DNA from: Engraulis encrasicolus
Lineage: Eukaryota > Chordata > Actinopteri > Clupeiformes > Engraulidae
Direction: 5' to 3'
Length of the DNA stretch: 64,000 nucleotides
NCBI RefSeq assembly: GCF_034702125.1
Contig: NC_085880.1
Coordinates: 7,177,177 to 7,241,176 of the forward strand
Shown here: in pieces, positions 38,100-50,200 of the stretch
How the letters are laid out: each line of letters starts with the position of its first letter
Position numbering within the stretch: position 1 is the first letter of the stretch
Notes under the pieces: model-generated
What the model was told of the DNA's origin: nothing
What the model saw: the letters and a program-made list of their open reading frames with translations, nothing else
Databases searched by the model: none
Program-made: the position numbers and the translations under genes

Positions 38100-39286
38100 G
38101 AGTGAATTGTTACAATATCGAACACTCACTGCAACTACACTGAAGGTTACATGTTACAATTTGGTGTTTTTTGAGGAATAGCCCCGTCGTGAATGTGCAT
38201 TAATGGCTACTACGGCAACAACTCGGAAGGGGATTTGTTATTCAGATGACACGTGCTTCCTCTTTCAAACTATCTGCCGTTTATTACAGTTGTATTATAC
38301 TAGGTCAGCGTTAGTTGCAGGATTCACTGCAGGCCATCACGACATGAATATGCCAATAGCCTACCTAGGGAAGTGCAAGCTATGAAATGAATGATTGATC
38401 TATAATTTTGTTAGTGTAATGTGTTTTATACTCAGCTGATTAGCAAACAATTGTTTCTCCACGTCACAGCTGTGCCTATAGGGCGGGATTAGTACCATAT
38501 CAAATATCATATGCCACAGGCCTACCTACATTTTCATTGTTGCATAGGATAGGCCTATGGGCCTACCTGTTCTGTAGCCTGTGGGAGGTTTTTTCTTCTT
38601 CATGGAAACTACATCTGCTTGCATTGTATTGAGCACATTCTTAACACACCCATGTTGGATGATGGTGACAGATGTGTAGTCTGCTGTTCCAGACAGTGGA
38701 CATTTTTTAAAATGTATCTCGACAATTAGCCTATAGCCTACTATGACATTTTCATGATCTTTCCTATGTCAGGTTGTAGGCCTACCAAGCCATAAACAGC
38801 TTCCACAAACACCTCATTTGGCTGCTTTCCTATGTTCCTATTTTCCTTATAATCATTTCTCCATTAACTGAAAGATGATGATCACATGTCTTGGGCGGTT
38901 TTTTTGTGTGTGTGTTCTTCTGCCCCATGGGCTGTTGCATAGGCCTACAAACTGATGCTGGTGTTATGTTCCATTAGAAATTGAGTTTTGACCACTTCCT
39001 CTGTCATCAAGGTGTTGCGAAAACGGTTTCACACCAGGTTGCATAAGGATTTAAAAATGACTCCTGACACACTGGGCAAGCAGATAGGCCAGAGCACCAA
39101 AATAGTCGAGTTGAGCTATATGTAGGTGTGTCACCTAATGGGGGAATATCAAATGTTCACTACTTCATCTTGTGGTGCACTGTATGGGGTAGGCCTATAA
39201 TCATTATTAGGCCTAGAAGAAGAAGTAGAGTAGAGTTTGTTTATTCCCGAGAGAAATTAGAGGAAGAAGATGAAGATGAGTAGAAG
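38100..39286. other. intergenic sequence upstream of znf518a
   Basis: No gene recognised. Mostly unique AT-rich sequence with six TAGGCCTA octamers between 38550 and 39215. Confidence 0.4.
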
Positions 39287-39294
39287 CGCTAGAT

Positions 39295-39591
39295 CAGGGG
39301 TGGGAAACCCTTTTCAAATTTTATAAAGTCATCCAAGGCCCGTACTATGAACACAAATCAGAATTCCCCTTACACTTATTCCCCCTGCGCCTATATTGAA
39401 GCTACCTTTACAACAGAACCAATATTCACTAGGTCCCCTGAAAATACAACTTAATTGTATTGCAAACGTAATTTCTAAGATTACTTTACAAAACATGTGA
39501 TATTTCATGTGAAACTGCATAACATAAAAATACTATCGGGGGCCGGATAAGACGCCCTCAAGGGCCGTAAACGGCAGTTTCCCCACCCCTG
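39295..39591. mobile_element. 297-bp hAT MITE (family M3)
   Basis: Ends CAGGGGTGGGAAA and GTTTCCCCACCCCTG are inverted. Flanks CGCTAGAT and CGCCAGAT differ at one base. The interior is shared with the larger copy at 39686-40409. Confidence 0.88.
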
Positions 39592-39685
39592 CGCCAGATC
39601 ATCAATTGGGGCTTGCAACCTCCCAGTCGCAATAACCTGTTAAAATGGGAGCACAGATGCAGAACATTGAGCTAAAGGTCTAGGT

Positions 39686-40409
39686 CAGGGGTGAAGAACT
39701 AGCCTTGCGACGACATCCTCTGTACCCCACCCAAAGATTTTGCCTCCGCACATCGTCTGGCAAAAGCCTCGAGCTCGGTTCTCTCAGTGTTTCGCCAATC
39801 AGCAAACAGTTGAGAGTGGTGACGTAGAACTCACCCGCGAGCTCCGTTACTGATTGGTTAAGGTAACTATATTCACACTTTTGTTTTGTTATTTGTATGC
39901 TTTTGTGACGCTATAACGTAACAGGCATGCTAATAAAGCACAATATGGGTTTTAATTTGAGTTTGGAACTTCAATTAATTTAAATGATAGAGTAAGATCA
40001 GACCATCTCCCATCGTCCACGGAGACAGATTCCTCATGGCTTTTGCCAGACTGATTGACGGAGTCAACAGTCGGCTATTCGCCCAGGCTAGTGAGGAACC
40101 GTTTTCATTCGAGGGGCCTCTTCAAGTTCATCCGAGGGTCGTAAAAGTCCTCTGAGGGCCGTTCTATGGATTAGGATTTCCCCCTGCACTTTAGGCGTAT
40201 ATTGAAGGCAGCCACCTTTAAAACAGACCGCACCTTCTTTAGGTCCCCTGATTATAAATTAATTGTATTGCAAATGTATTTTCTAAGATTCCATTTCAAA
40301 ATATGTCATATTTCATGTGAAGCTGTATACCGTTAAAATTACATCAGGGGCCGGATAAAACGGCCTCAAGGGCTGCAAACGGCCCTGAGAAATAGGTTCC
40401 CCACCCCTG
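39686..40409. mobile_element. 724-bp hAT MITE (family M3) with internal insertion
   Basis: Ends CAGGGGTGAAGAACT and GGTTCCCCACCCCTG. GTCTAGGT occurs exactly on both flanks (39678-39685 and 40410-40417). Bases from about 40105 match 39295-39591, while about 390 bp near 39712-40100 have no counterpart and look like a further insertion. Confidence 0.88.
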
Positions 40410-40470
40410 GTCTAGGTCGGGCTAGGCCGATAATTCAGTCTTCAGTACCAACCATGTGCAAAACGGTCCA

Positions 40471-40642
40471 GGGGTCCGTATCTCGAAAGCGTCTTTGCCA
40501 ACGACGGTAGCAACGTCCTTTGTAAGAGCGACTCAACTCTCTCTAGACAGCGACGCTCACCACTAAATCCAAGGGAATGGTAAAACGGTCTTAAGACGGT
40601 CTTAAGGCAGTTAGTAACGACAAGAATCGAGAAACGGACCCC
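40471..40642. mobile_element. 172-bp MITE
   Basis: Ends GGGGTCCGTATCTCGA and TCGAGAAACGGACCCC are inverted with one mismatch-rich position. The interior has a direct repeat of AC(G)GTCTTAAG. Flanking duplication unclear. Confidence 0.7.
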
Positions 40643-40684
40643 AGGTCTGATAGTTGGCATCTGTTTCACTTAGGCCCTTACACA

Positions 40685-40890
40685 CAGGGCTGGACTGGGG
40701 TAGAAATAGGGCCTGGGAACTTTTGGATTAAAGGGGCCCCTCCTAATTAGCGGCGCAGAACTGACTCTCTGGTGGGCCCTGCACCCTTATGGGCCCCTTT
40801 TTTCTTTTTACATTTTTGAAAATTGGGGCCCACAAGGGTGCAGGGCCCACCGGGAAATGCCCGCTATGCCAGATGGCCAGTCCAGCCCTG
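40685..40890. mobile_element. 206-bp hAT MITE
   Basis: Ends CAGGGCTGGACTGG and CCAGTCCAGCCCTG are perfect inverts. Flanks CTTACACA and CTTACACG match at 7 of 8. The interior is also partly palindromic (TGGGCCCTGCACCCTTATGG against CACAAGGGTGCAGGGCCCA). Confidence 0.9.
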
Positions 40891-40899
40891 CTTACACGG

Positions 40900-41975
40900 C
40901 CTTCATTTATTTTTGGAAACCCCCCTTTAGTTTTCGGATTTATCGCTATGTCAGTCCTGAAGCTGTGCGGAACTGAGCGATTCTCCAATTACGGTACATT
41001 TTGACCTGGATTATTTCAAGAAATGTGAAAACTGTCAGAATGTGAATAAGTATACCAATAGCCCAATGACTGAAGATGTTGGCAGTGATTATGTTAGATA
41101 ATTAATACATCATTTTTTGTATTTTTTCGGGACCAGCCATCATGGAAATAGTAATGGAAATGACGGTTGTGGAAAGGACATTTCCTTACTTTACCTCCAA
41201 AATCTCATGCTAGCTGAGCAGTCTAGCCTTATCTTTTTACCATAGTGTTAGATTATCACAATTTACAACTAACAAACTTTATGAATCCTGTTTTTTTAAA
41301 ATTCCCCCCATGAAATATAAACGGTTTGGAAATGGCATACATAAAGTGTCTGCTGCCATATTTACCTTGATTTTTGTTGTTTTTCTTACCCCCTGTGGGG
41401 AATGAAAGTAAACCCAGGGGACAGTTGTTCAACATGTGGAAAATTTGATATTTTAACAATATTTATTTTTAATACAATACATGTGTATTTACATGGATGC
41501 AAATTAATGTTTTATGTTTGGATTTGACATTAATTTATAATTCTAATAATTCTATCATTAAGATAAACAAGGTCAAAGGCCAAAAGTCAGGCTTAGGGAC
41601 AGAGGCAAAATGGCTATAATCACATATAAAATGTGCTTTCATTTTTGTGGAAAGCATCGTAGTTGAACCTTGATTAATTATTTTCCAAGTTCTCTTTAAT
41701 AAGTACTAAATGTGGGTGAAATAATATGCATACTATATATAGTTAATATTCGCCAGGGACATAAAATGTACCTTAATTGGAGAATCACTCAACTACAGGT
41801 CGGGCAAGAGCCAGTTAACTACTCTCCCGCATCTGAGAGATAAGCAAGTCATCAGGAAAGCAATATGTTGTGGTAGCAGTGGTTGAATATCATTTTCATG
41901 TGACGTCATCCATCTCAATGCAATCTCAATGCATTTTTGAAGCAACTTGCAACAAGTTGCACTTGTATGGGCAGT
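40900..41975. other. intergenic, no feature recognised
   Basis: AT-rich unique sequence. Neither coding similarity nor inverted ends were found. Confidence 0.4.
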
Positions 41976-41989
41976 CATGGGTTAGCGGT

Positions 41990-42165
41990 GAGTGAGGTAC
42001 CCTGAGCATGGTACTCTCCCGCCACACTGTTCCCTTTCGGGCGCCATTGGGGGTTGCCCCCTTGCAAGGGTGAGGCATAAATGCAATTTAATTGTGTGCA
42101 GTTTTCACTTATGTACTGTGGAGTTCTGTGTCACAATGACAATGGGAGTAAGGAGTTTCCCAGTT
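41990..42165 (+). mobile_element. SINE fragment (family 1)
   Basis: Shares GAGCATGGTACT, GGCGCCATTGGGGG and TGAGGCATAAATGCAATT with 1860-2040. The tRNA-like head is missing, so it is a 5'-truncated copy. Confidence 0.75.
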
Positions 42166-42189
42166 GTGCCATTAAACAACTGGGAGCAT

Positions 42190-42550
42190 TAAAGGGACAC
42201 GGTGCAGGAAATGGTCAAAAAAGGTACTGCAACTATGCTGCTCACTGAAACTGGGTTGGCTATCGCCAAATTTGATATTTACATGAAAGTTTACTAAGTA
42301 ATAAACAAATACTTTCTAGTATGGTCCACGTAGAATAATTTTTGCAGCTAAAAATGGCTATTTTTGGAAATTCAAAATGGCGGACCATGGAGAAGATCCC
42401 CCTTTTCATGTATGAAAAGAGCAATTTTTCCAGTCATAATGAATACTTAGAATTTGATGCTGGTGGTAAGTATTCATGAAAAAGGTAACATTAATGAATG
42501 GGCAGCATGAATTCTGGAAATAAACAACTAAAAATCGCACACAGTGTTGC
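42190..42550. mobile_element. dispersed DNA element, unclassified
   Basis: Starts TTAAAGGGACACGGTGCAGG and ends near CGCACACAGTGT, imperfectly inverted. It includes AAAATGGCGGACCATGGAG. I recall this block as repeated in fish genomes. The right end seems eroded. Confidence 0.45.
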
Positions 42551-43212
42551 AGACATTTATCATTTACTTGCGCTCCAAACTGTTGCCACAACATTTGGAG
42601 CATGGAATTGTTCAAAATGTTTGATATCCTGATAAATTTTGAGCGCATTGCCATGCGTATGTTACTGCGTGTGGTAGCCGTGGCTCACGTTGAACGCTAG
42701 GTAACTGGTAATTTTGTGATCATTATGAACGATTGCCTATGCAACTGACATCATATTCATGACAAAACAATGACGGAAACTTTGAGGAGAGTCTAATTTG
42801 CTCTATACCCCCTGGAAAACACATGCAGTATGATGCATTTCACTGTATGCTTGCTGCAGGATACACATGTCAATGCATATTTCATGCCCAGTGAAATTTG
42901 GCACATATTTTATGTCTATTTTGTGCATTGGTAGCTCTTGGACTCTTGTACTCTTTACAGATGCTTTTGGAAAGTGTAACCATATCAGATGGCAAAAGTC
43001 AGGTAATGGAAAGTGTGCAATAATGACACAAACGTAAGGGACGAAACTTTGCATAGGTCCGTGATTCTGACAGCGTGTGTGTGTGTGCATGTGTGTGTGA
43101 GAGAGATGGCAGAAACTAATGGCAGACATTTCTCTGGACAGTCTCATTGGCCTCCTAAACAGATGCTTCAGTTGCCACCTTCAGGAGATGATACATCCAG
43201 TATCATGCACAG

Positions 43213-43369
43213 CAGGGAAGCCGACAAGGGGGGGACAAAGGGGTCACTTGTCCTAGGCCCAGGGAAAGAGGGGGTGCCGAATTAAATCCTCATTACATTG
43301 TATGTGTTGGGTTTGGGGCCCTTTCACATGTCTTTGACCCGGGCCCAGCCAAAGCTGTCAGCGGCCCTG
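43213..43369. mobile_element. 157-bp hAT MITE (family M2) with perfect 8-bp duplication
   Basis: Reads CAGGGAAGCCGACAAGG ... GCTGTCAGCGGCCCTG. ATGCACAG is found at 43205-43212 and 43370-43377. Opposite orientation to its neighbours at 43432 and 44380. Confidence 0.9.
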
Positions 43370-43431
43370 ATGCACAGTGCTGTGATTGTTCTGCAGCAAG
43401 TATGAGCACACGCTTCATGCACGGTTGTATT

Positions 43432-43576
43432 CAGGGCTGCTGACAGCTTTGGCCAGGGCCGGGAAAAAATCAACTAAAACCAATACATGAAATGTAATGA
43501 GGACCCAATTCCGGACCTCTTTTCTCCACGTGCCTGGGACAACTGACCCCTTTGTCCCCCCATGTTGACTTCCGTG
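43432..43576. mobile_element. 145-bp hAT MITE (family M2)
   Basis: Starts CAGGGCTGCTGACAGC and ends GTTGACTTCCGTG. Flanks GTTGTATT and GTTGTAAT match at 7 of 8. Only 62 bp from the copy at 43213. Confidence 0.87.
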
Positions 43577-44030
43577 GTTGTAATGTATGTGTGTACTATA
43601 AGGGTGCACAGCAAGCATATTCCATCCTTTAGGGACACAAGTATTGGGTTTAAGGCCCAGGATATGCAAATACTTGCTGAAGAGCTGTCACAGCACTATG
43701 CATGATACTGGAGGTTGGCTATAATCTAGAGCCTGATAGTCAACAAGGCTGTGTTTTCCTCCATTGTTTGGCTTTACTGTGACCTCAACATGGAAGATCA
43801 CCACTTGCAGTTATGTCAATATAGCACTGTGTACATGAATCTGCATACCTTGTGTTCAGGTGTGCTACTGCGTGCAAAGTTGACATAAAATACGTACAGT
43901 TTGAAAACATGTCCGTGTACGACATGTGCAAAGTGTATACCACAGCAAGCATATCCTGGGCTTATAAGTGTTCAAATGCGATTGCGCAAGTTCCAATCAG
44001 GTCTTTCGTTTCTGTATCTGCAAATTTGAT

Positions 44031-44067
<37 letters not shown>

Positions 44068-44379
44068 ATGTTTGTTTGTACTGTAGTTTACGGCAGAGGC
44101 ATTTGAGAAGCAAGTTATGCAGGTCTTTCAGTAATTGTTTGGTGATTTGAGGCTAACCCAAGTCAACATTGCTGATCAGATTTCTGGCCATTTGGCTCGC
44201 ACGACATGGCAGATGACACTGCATATTTTAGCAAATGTCATCATAATGATGCATCCCAGCACATACACAATAAAGAACACTGCAGACAACAAGGCCACAA
44301 ACGTGCATGTAAAGTATTTTAAGTGAGAATCCAGGAAGTATTGTAGGGAAGAAGGCACAATATAAGGGAGTACAGTGAG

Positions 44380-44540
44380 CAGGGCCACTGACAGCTTTGT
44401 CTGGGCCCGGGACAAAGACATATGAAAAGGCCCCAAACCCAATACATAGCCTACAATGTAATGAGAATCCAATTCTGGGCCCCCTCTCTCCATTGGCCTG
44501 GGACAAGTGACCTCTTTGTCCCCCCGTGTCGGTTTCCCTG
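44380..44540. mobile_element. 161-bp hAT MITE (family M2) with perfect 8-bp duplication
   Basis: Starts CAGGGCCACTGACAGC and ends GGTTTCCCTG. ACAGTGAG lies at 44372-44379 and 44541-44548. Confidence 0.9.
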
Positions 44541-45024
44541 ACAGTGAGCAATACTTAAATAGTGAAAGTAGAGGGGAATATTTGCAGGCAGATAAGGCAG
44601 CCTTCATGTTATAGAGAGCAGCCAGCAACTAATCCTGGTTGACCTTTGTGATAGTAAACTTTATGGAGCAAGAAAAGTTAAGTCAGCTGTTTCCGGGTTT
44701 GGTACCAGTTTTTCCAACAAATCTAGTCCACTCTTGTTTGATGTCACGTTAAGCCAGACAGACAGCTGGGGAGCCCTATTATCCCCCTTTTACAATATGC
44801 ATACATTTAAGTAGTTATTTGCCTCTTTACCATATTGTTTCACCTTGCTCAACAATGTAGCATGCACGTAGGTGGATAAATTGACGATGAGAACAAAATT
44901 CGTTCATGACGACCCACTCACCTCTCAGTCAGGGTCACCAAATCAGATGGTTCTTTCTTGGTTGATTGACAGTTACTTCTGGATACACCCCAGCCCTTAA
45001 GCTACCTCTTGGCCACTGAATTGA

Positions 45025-45315
45025 GGGTGAATTCCAATATGCAGACCCGTCCTCCCTTGCTCACTTGCCTATTTGTAGCCTCGTGATGACGTCACTCGAC
45101 AGAAAGTTAATTCAATATCTTGCAAAAGTATAATTCTAATGTCATTTCCTCTTTTGCAATTGGAATGGTGAATGAAGAACAGTCCCCCAAAAATTGTTGT
45201 GGCTAGGCTGACAGCGGGGAAACTTTATTGTTTTCTCCACGGAGGCGGGGCGTCAGCAAAACGCGAGGCCACAAGCACAAGTGGAGGACGGGAGTCTGCA
45301 TATTGGAATGCACCC
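45025..45315. mobile_element. 291-bp TIR MITE (family M1)
   Basis: Ends GGGTGAATTCCAATATGCAG and CTGCATATTGGAATGCACCC are inverted. The interior has CCCCAAAAATTGTTGTGGCT, shared with 53160 and, inverted, with 28030. No clear target duplication. Confidence 0.85.
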
Positions 45316-46132
45316 CATGGTTTTAGATGTACACTTGTGGCAGGTGATCTCACTAATGAGCTCATTGACCAGAGTAAAACACTCGTTGGAACTCCAATCA
45401 GCTGCTTCAGTAAAGACATGGGGTCAAGATATTGCAGAACTTCTACTTTCTGCAGCCAAATGTTGTATATTTATATGTGCACGTCATACGACTCTGAGAG
45501 ATCGAAAGTGAAAGTTGCATGACATATAATACTGCTTATTGTAATGTAACACACGGCAGGATATTTCTACATATCTTTATGCACACATGGGAATCATCAT
45601 GAATCATGTGACATGCCATTAGTAGTAAATGTTCAAAATGTCCAAATAAAACATTTAAAAATGTCCTCCCTTTGTATTCTTCTTCTATTATTCTATATCA
45701 CTCACATTATGGACATTGTTATTTGTGTTTTTATCATGCATATTTAATATCCATTGTGACTGTGGCTTTGTCCTTTGACTAAAATGATTTTGCATAGCTG
45801 TTATGTTGCAATACAAGGATAGTTATTACAACAAAAAATGATCAAATTAAATGTAAATAATAATATGGAATGTAAAAAATACATGCATTTATTTTTGTGG
45901 ACACATTGCATTATCTGTATTCTATTGGCTATACTATCCATTATAGAAGACAGAAGACTAAATTTCCTGTGCCATAAAGTTCAGGGGGCAAATTGAGGTT
46001 TTTAAAAATGATTGTTCTACACTCTTCAAGAGAGATGACAAAGGCCTGTGGTAAATTGCTTTGCCCAAAGTTAGATTGTCTTGTTAAAAGTTCAACTAGC
46101 AGCCAGAGTGCAGTGATTGAGATAGTGCGCTG

Positions 46133-46401
46133 CAACCAATGGGCTTTTGCAGCCCTTCTCGCCAGTCGGACGTCTACGTAAATCTGCTTGTGATTGGCCA
46201 CTCATAGAGAAGTATGCGGTGTAAGGGGGCAGCCAATTGGCAGACTATCCACTCCATGTGTTCTAGTCTTTCTTGCTTATTGTAAACTTAAACAATGAAC
46301 CCCTAAACTTCGTGGCTCATTGTCAACATTTTATTCTTCAAGACTCTTGGTGTGACACTGTGGGCGTTCGATCTCGAACGTTGTCGAGTCCATGTTTGGG
46401 G
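46133..46401 (+). promoter_or_regulatory. ccnj: candidate ccnj promoter with CCAAT boxes and possible 5' UTR exon
   Basis: CCAAT at 46136-46140, inverted CCAAT at 46193-46197, and a palindromic CCAATTGG at 46233-46240 fall within about 105 bp. They lie upstream of a possible donor (GGG|GTAAGT, donor at 46402). The ATG exon at 47279 is preceded by an acceptor-like CATTATAG, so a spliced 5' UTR exon is plausible. NF-Y sites spaced like this are common in cell-cycle promoters. Transcription start not shown. Confidence 0.35.
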
Positions 46402-47278
46402 GTAAGTTTTGGTACGTGTCTTGTCTGACTCACTCGAAACATTTTGTTAGAGCTGTATGAATAGTTTAATACAGATCGGTGCGTAAAAATGAACTATTCT
46501 TCACTTCCAAACCTCTTGCGTAAAACTGACCCACTGGCTACAGGGGATGGCACCGATGCAGTTCCAACAAGCAGAGTAACCTCGTAACCTACTTTCAGTC
46601 TCTCAGTCCGTTTGAGGATGTAAAAAAAAGCGAGATTGTGTTGTAACCTAATAAAAGTGAGACCGTTGCAGTCGTCCTATCCACTGTGCTAGCCTATGGC
46701 ACAGTTAAATATGTTGGTATTGTCGCATACTTTCAAAAAGCAAGACCCATTTGAGTGCAATGATTGACACTTTAGATCACATATAGGTTTATAGGATGAG
46801 CTTGTGAACGCATGCGTTGCATTCAACCTGGACGTTCTGATAAATCAAAGCTCTGGATCAACTCAGGACACTGATCATTGGCGTCACAGAGTTCCCACGG
46901 CCTTTCAGCGGGCACGAAAAGACATGTTTAGGAGTGAGTGACACACTTTTTTGGGTAGGTGTTCACGATCAAGAGCAACAGTTAATCGTATTACTATCGC
47001 GTTTAAGTTTGATTCTTTTAAACCAAATGTATACTTGATCGGTCACAGACATCCTGATTGTGAATTAGTTCTGTTGACAGTGTTGATACTGGCGAGAATC
47101 GAGATGATTAGGTTAGAGGAGGGGGGCGGAGAACACAATGCTCTAATGAAGTTTATCCCACCAACTAATATGCCTTCCTTTCACATATGCACGCTGCGCA
47201 TGCACAAAATAGCCATGCGTAAAGTTTTACGCATTATGGTTACTCTTGCATTATAGGCAGCCCATCTCGCTGGATTAA

Positions 47279-50200
47279 ATGGAACTTGAGGGCCAATGGT
47301 GGAAGGGACAACTTGCAGGAGACATACACCAGGCTCTTCGTCTGAAGGTAAGCAGGGTGCAGATATAACGTAATTATTGCTTTCCAATATTTCTTTTGGT
47401 TTTACTGGGTGTTGAGCAAAAATATACAAATCAAACTGCTTGGACTATGCAGTGAAACATGATATCTAGACTAAATATTAGTATGCCTTATATTTTGTGG
47501 TGTGAAAAATCATATTGCATGTCTAGTTTTTGGGCACTACAAGTACTCTTGTGTTACTCCTCTGTCTCTCAGGAGCTCAAGTTGCCAGTCTACAAAGGCC
47601 AGTCTCCACAGCTTGGCCTGAGGCGGTACTTTGCAGACCTCATCGCAGTGGTGAGCAATCGCTTCAAACTGTGCCCCACAGCCAGACACCTTGCAGTTTA
47701 CCTGCTGGACCTCTTCATGGATCATTATGATATCACAGTTCAGCAGCTTCACATCGTCGCCCTGTCCTGCTTGCTCCTGGCCAGTAAGGATTTTTTGGTG
47801 GCTCTTCTCATTTCAAAGATTGTTTGTGGAGATTCTCACTCATGCAGGGGAGTATTCCAAGAATCTGGCTCAGGAGTAAACCTGGTGAGGTTAACCTTGA
47901 TGTGGTGGTAAATTGCCTAATAGAAGAGCCTGTAGTCCTAATTTTCTTGACACCTGTGGACTGTACCTTCCTGTAGATTAACCTCGCCAGGTTTATCACT
48001 TAAACATGTTCTTGGGATACCCCCTGGTCATGTTGCTCAAAACAGGGTAGTGCCACTGACCTCCTGATTAAATAGGCCAACTGGGATTGACTGAAAAGTG
48101 CATTATTACTTGTGTGGTAAATGATGGGCTTTTATGCCGAAATCTGGTCACCCTGGAAATCTGGTCTCCCTAATGTGAGCATTGAGTTGTTAATCAGCAC
48201 ATTCAGCAATTGGTGTGAAAAGGCTTCATTTTTTGGTTTGTTTTTATGTGTTCGTTAGGGTGCATCAAATGCCCCCTATGAAAAAATATTGCCTTGGCCC
48301 TATAGTAAATATGTTCTACACCCAGTAAAAACACACTGTGTAAAATATTTAGAAATTTGGATGAAGTCTACCGGGGCCACCAGCCCCATGAAAATAGAAA
48401 ATAATGGTGATAATCAAAATCTTGGAATAGAAATGGCTATTTCGGTGCATAAAGCTACCCAATAAAAACATATTACCTCAGCTGTGTGATAAAAATGTTC
48501 TATGCACACGCACAGTAAAATCACTCTGTGTTGAAAATGTTGAAATTTAGATGGATTCTACTGGGTCCACCAGGCCCATGAAAATACAAAATAATGGTGA
48601 TAGTGATGGGCAACCTGGATTCCAAAGCTGAAGTCCAGTGCCACATATTCCAAATATAGCCAATAAAATGAACCAGCTGACACACTGCTAGTATCAAGCA
48701 AGAGATCGCAAAGCTGTATGACTGTTATATTTGTGTGTTTCACCTGTGGGCCTACAATTCCTGGTGGAACATCTGTACTAAAGCTGTGAATGCTCCTTGG
48801 AATGACTTGTGTTTTTTCAAGAAATCCCCGCAGTAGGTCAATGGAGTACAGTCAATACAACTGCATGTGATGTTGGAAAGAGTGGCTTCCCAAAACCTGT
48901 ACTAAAGTGACTTCTGAGGTGCCGTTTCCACGTAGCTGGATATTTTTACATGTGGATATTTTTTTATCCTGCTTGTATTGGTTTTGCATTGGTTTTGGCC
49001 TTCCGTTTCCACGTAGCAGATATTTAAAAATCCAGGTGCAGGAGAAAAAAATAGCAGGAGAAAAAAATATCCTGTTTAGGGGTCTGAAACGCATTTGTTA
49101 CAATGGAGGATTTTTTTTATCCACACGTTGCGTTTCCACCTAGCAGGAGAAAAAAATACCCTGCTAAAAAAATATCCTGCTACGTGGAAACAGCACCTGA
49201 GTGTCATGGGTATCACCAGGTCCAGAGATCATTTCCAGGGGCCTCTCAGGTAAGTTATGGTAGTCATCTGATAGAGTAAAGTGAAACACTACCACAGGTG
49301 ATGGGATAAAGAAGTAATGGCACTCTTTGATACAGTTGTATTGTCTGCCTTGTAGCCTAGTCATGCCAAGGAGCATTCACAGCTTTAGTACAGATGTTTC
49401 TCCATGAATTGTGGGTCCACAGGTGAAACACACAAATATAACAGTCATACAGCTTTGCAGTCTCTTGCTTGATACTAGCAGTGGTCCAAGGCAGCACAGA
49501 ATTGATATTGTGTTGCAAAACAGCAATTTTGCATGAATATAGCGGTTTGACCATCAGTCTGTCCCGAGACTGAAGTCTGTGTAAGTGGATCCACTGAATA
49601 CACACCCTGCTTAGATATTCCTTCTGTTTATGCTCCCAATGCAGGTGATTTCACCAATTACCTCATCAACCTGGCTTAAGTGGTAATTAGGATCAGCTGG
49701 TTCATTATATTGGCTGGGGCAAATGTGTCACAGGGTTGGTCCACCTCTGTTTTAAGACAATGGGAAACCTGGATTCAAAAGCTACAATCCAGTGCCACAG
49801 ATTTCAAAAGCTACAATCCAGTGCCACAAATTATCTGGTTTTACCTGTCCAATTGCCCTAATTGGAAAGGTAAAACTAGGTAGGTCATTTGGAATATGTG
49901 GCACTGGACTTCAGCTTTGGAATCCAGGTTGCCCATCACTATCACCATTATTTTGTATTTTCATGGGCCTGGTGGACCCAGCAGAATTCATCTAAATTTC
50001 AACATATTTTACACAGTGATTTTACTGTGCATAGAACATTTTTATCACACAGCTGAGGCCATATGTTTTTTATTGGGTAGCTTTATGCACAGAAATAGCC
50101 ATTTCTATTCCAAGATTTTGACTATCACCATTATTTTCTATTTTCATGGGGGTGGAGGCCCCGGTAGACTTCCTCCAAATTTCAAAATATTTTACACAGT

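Noticed and set aside
44176..44628. 150-codon - strand frame
   Set aside because: Spans an M2 MITE and its target duplication, so the frame is a chance product of repeat sequence.
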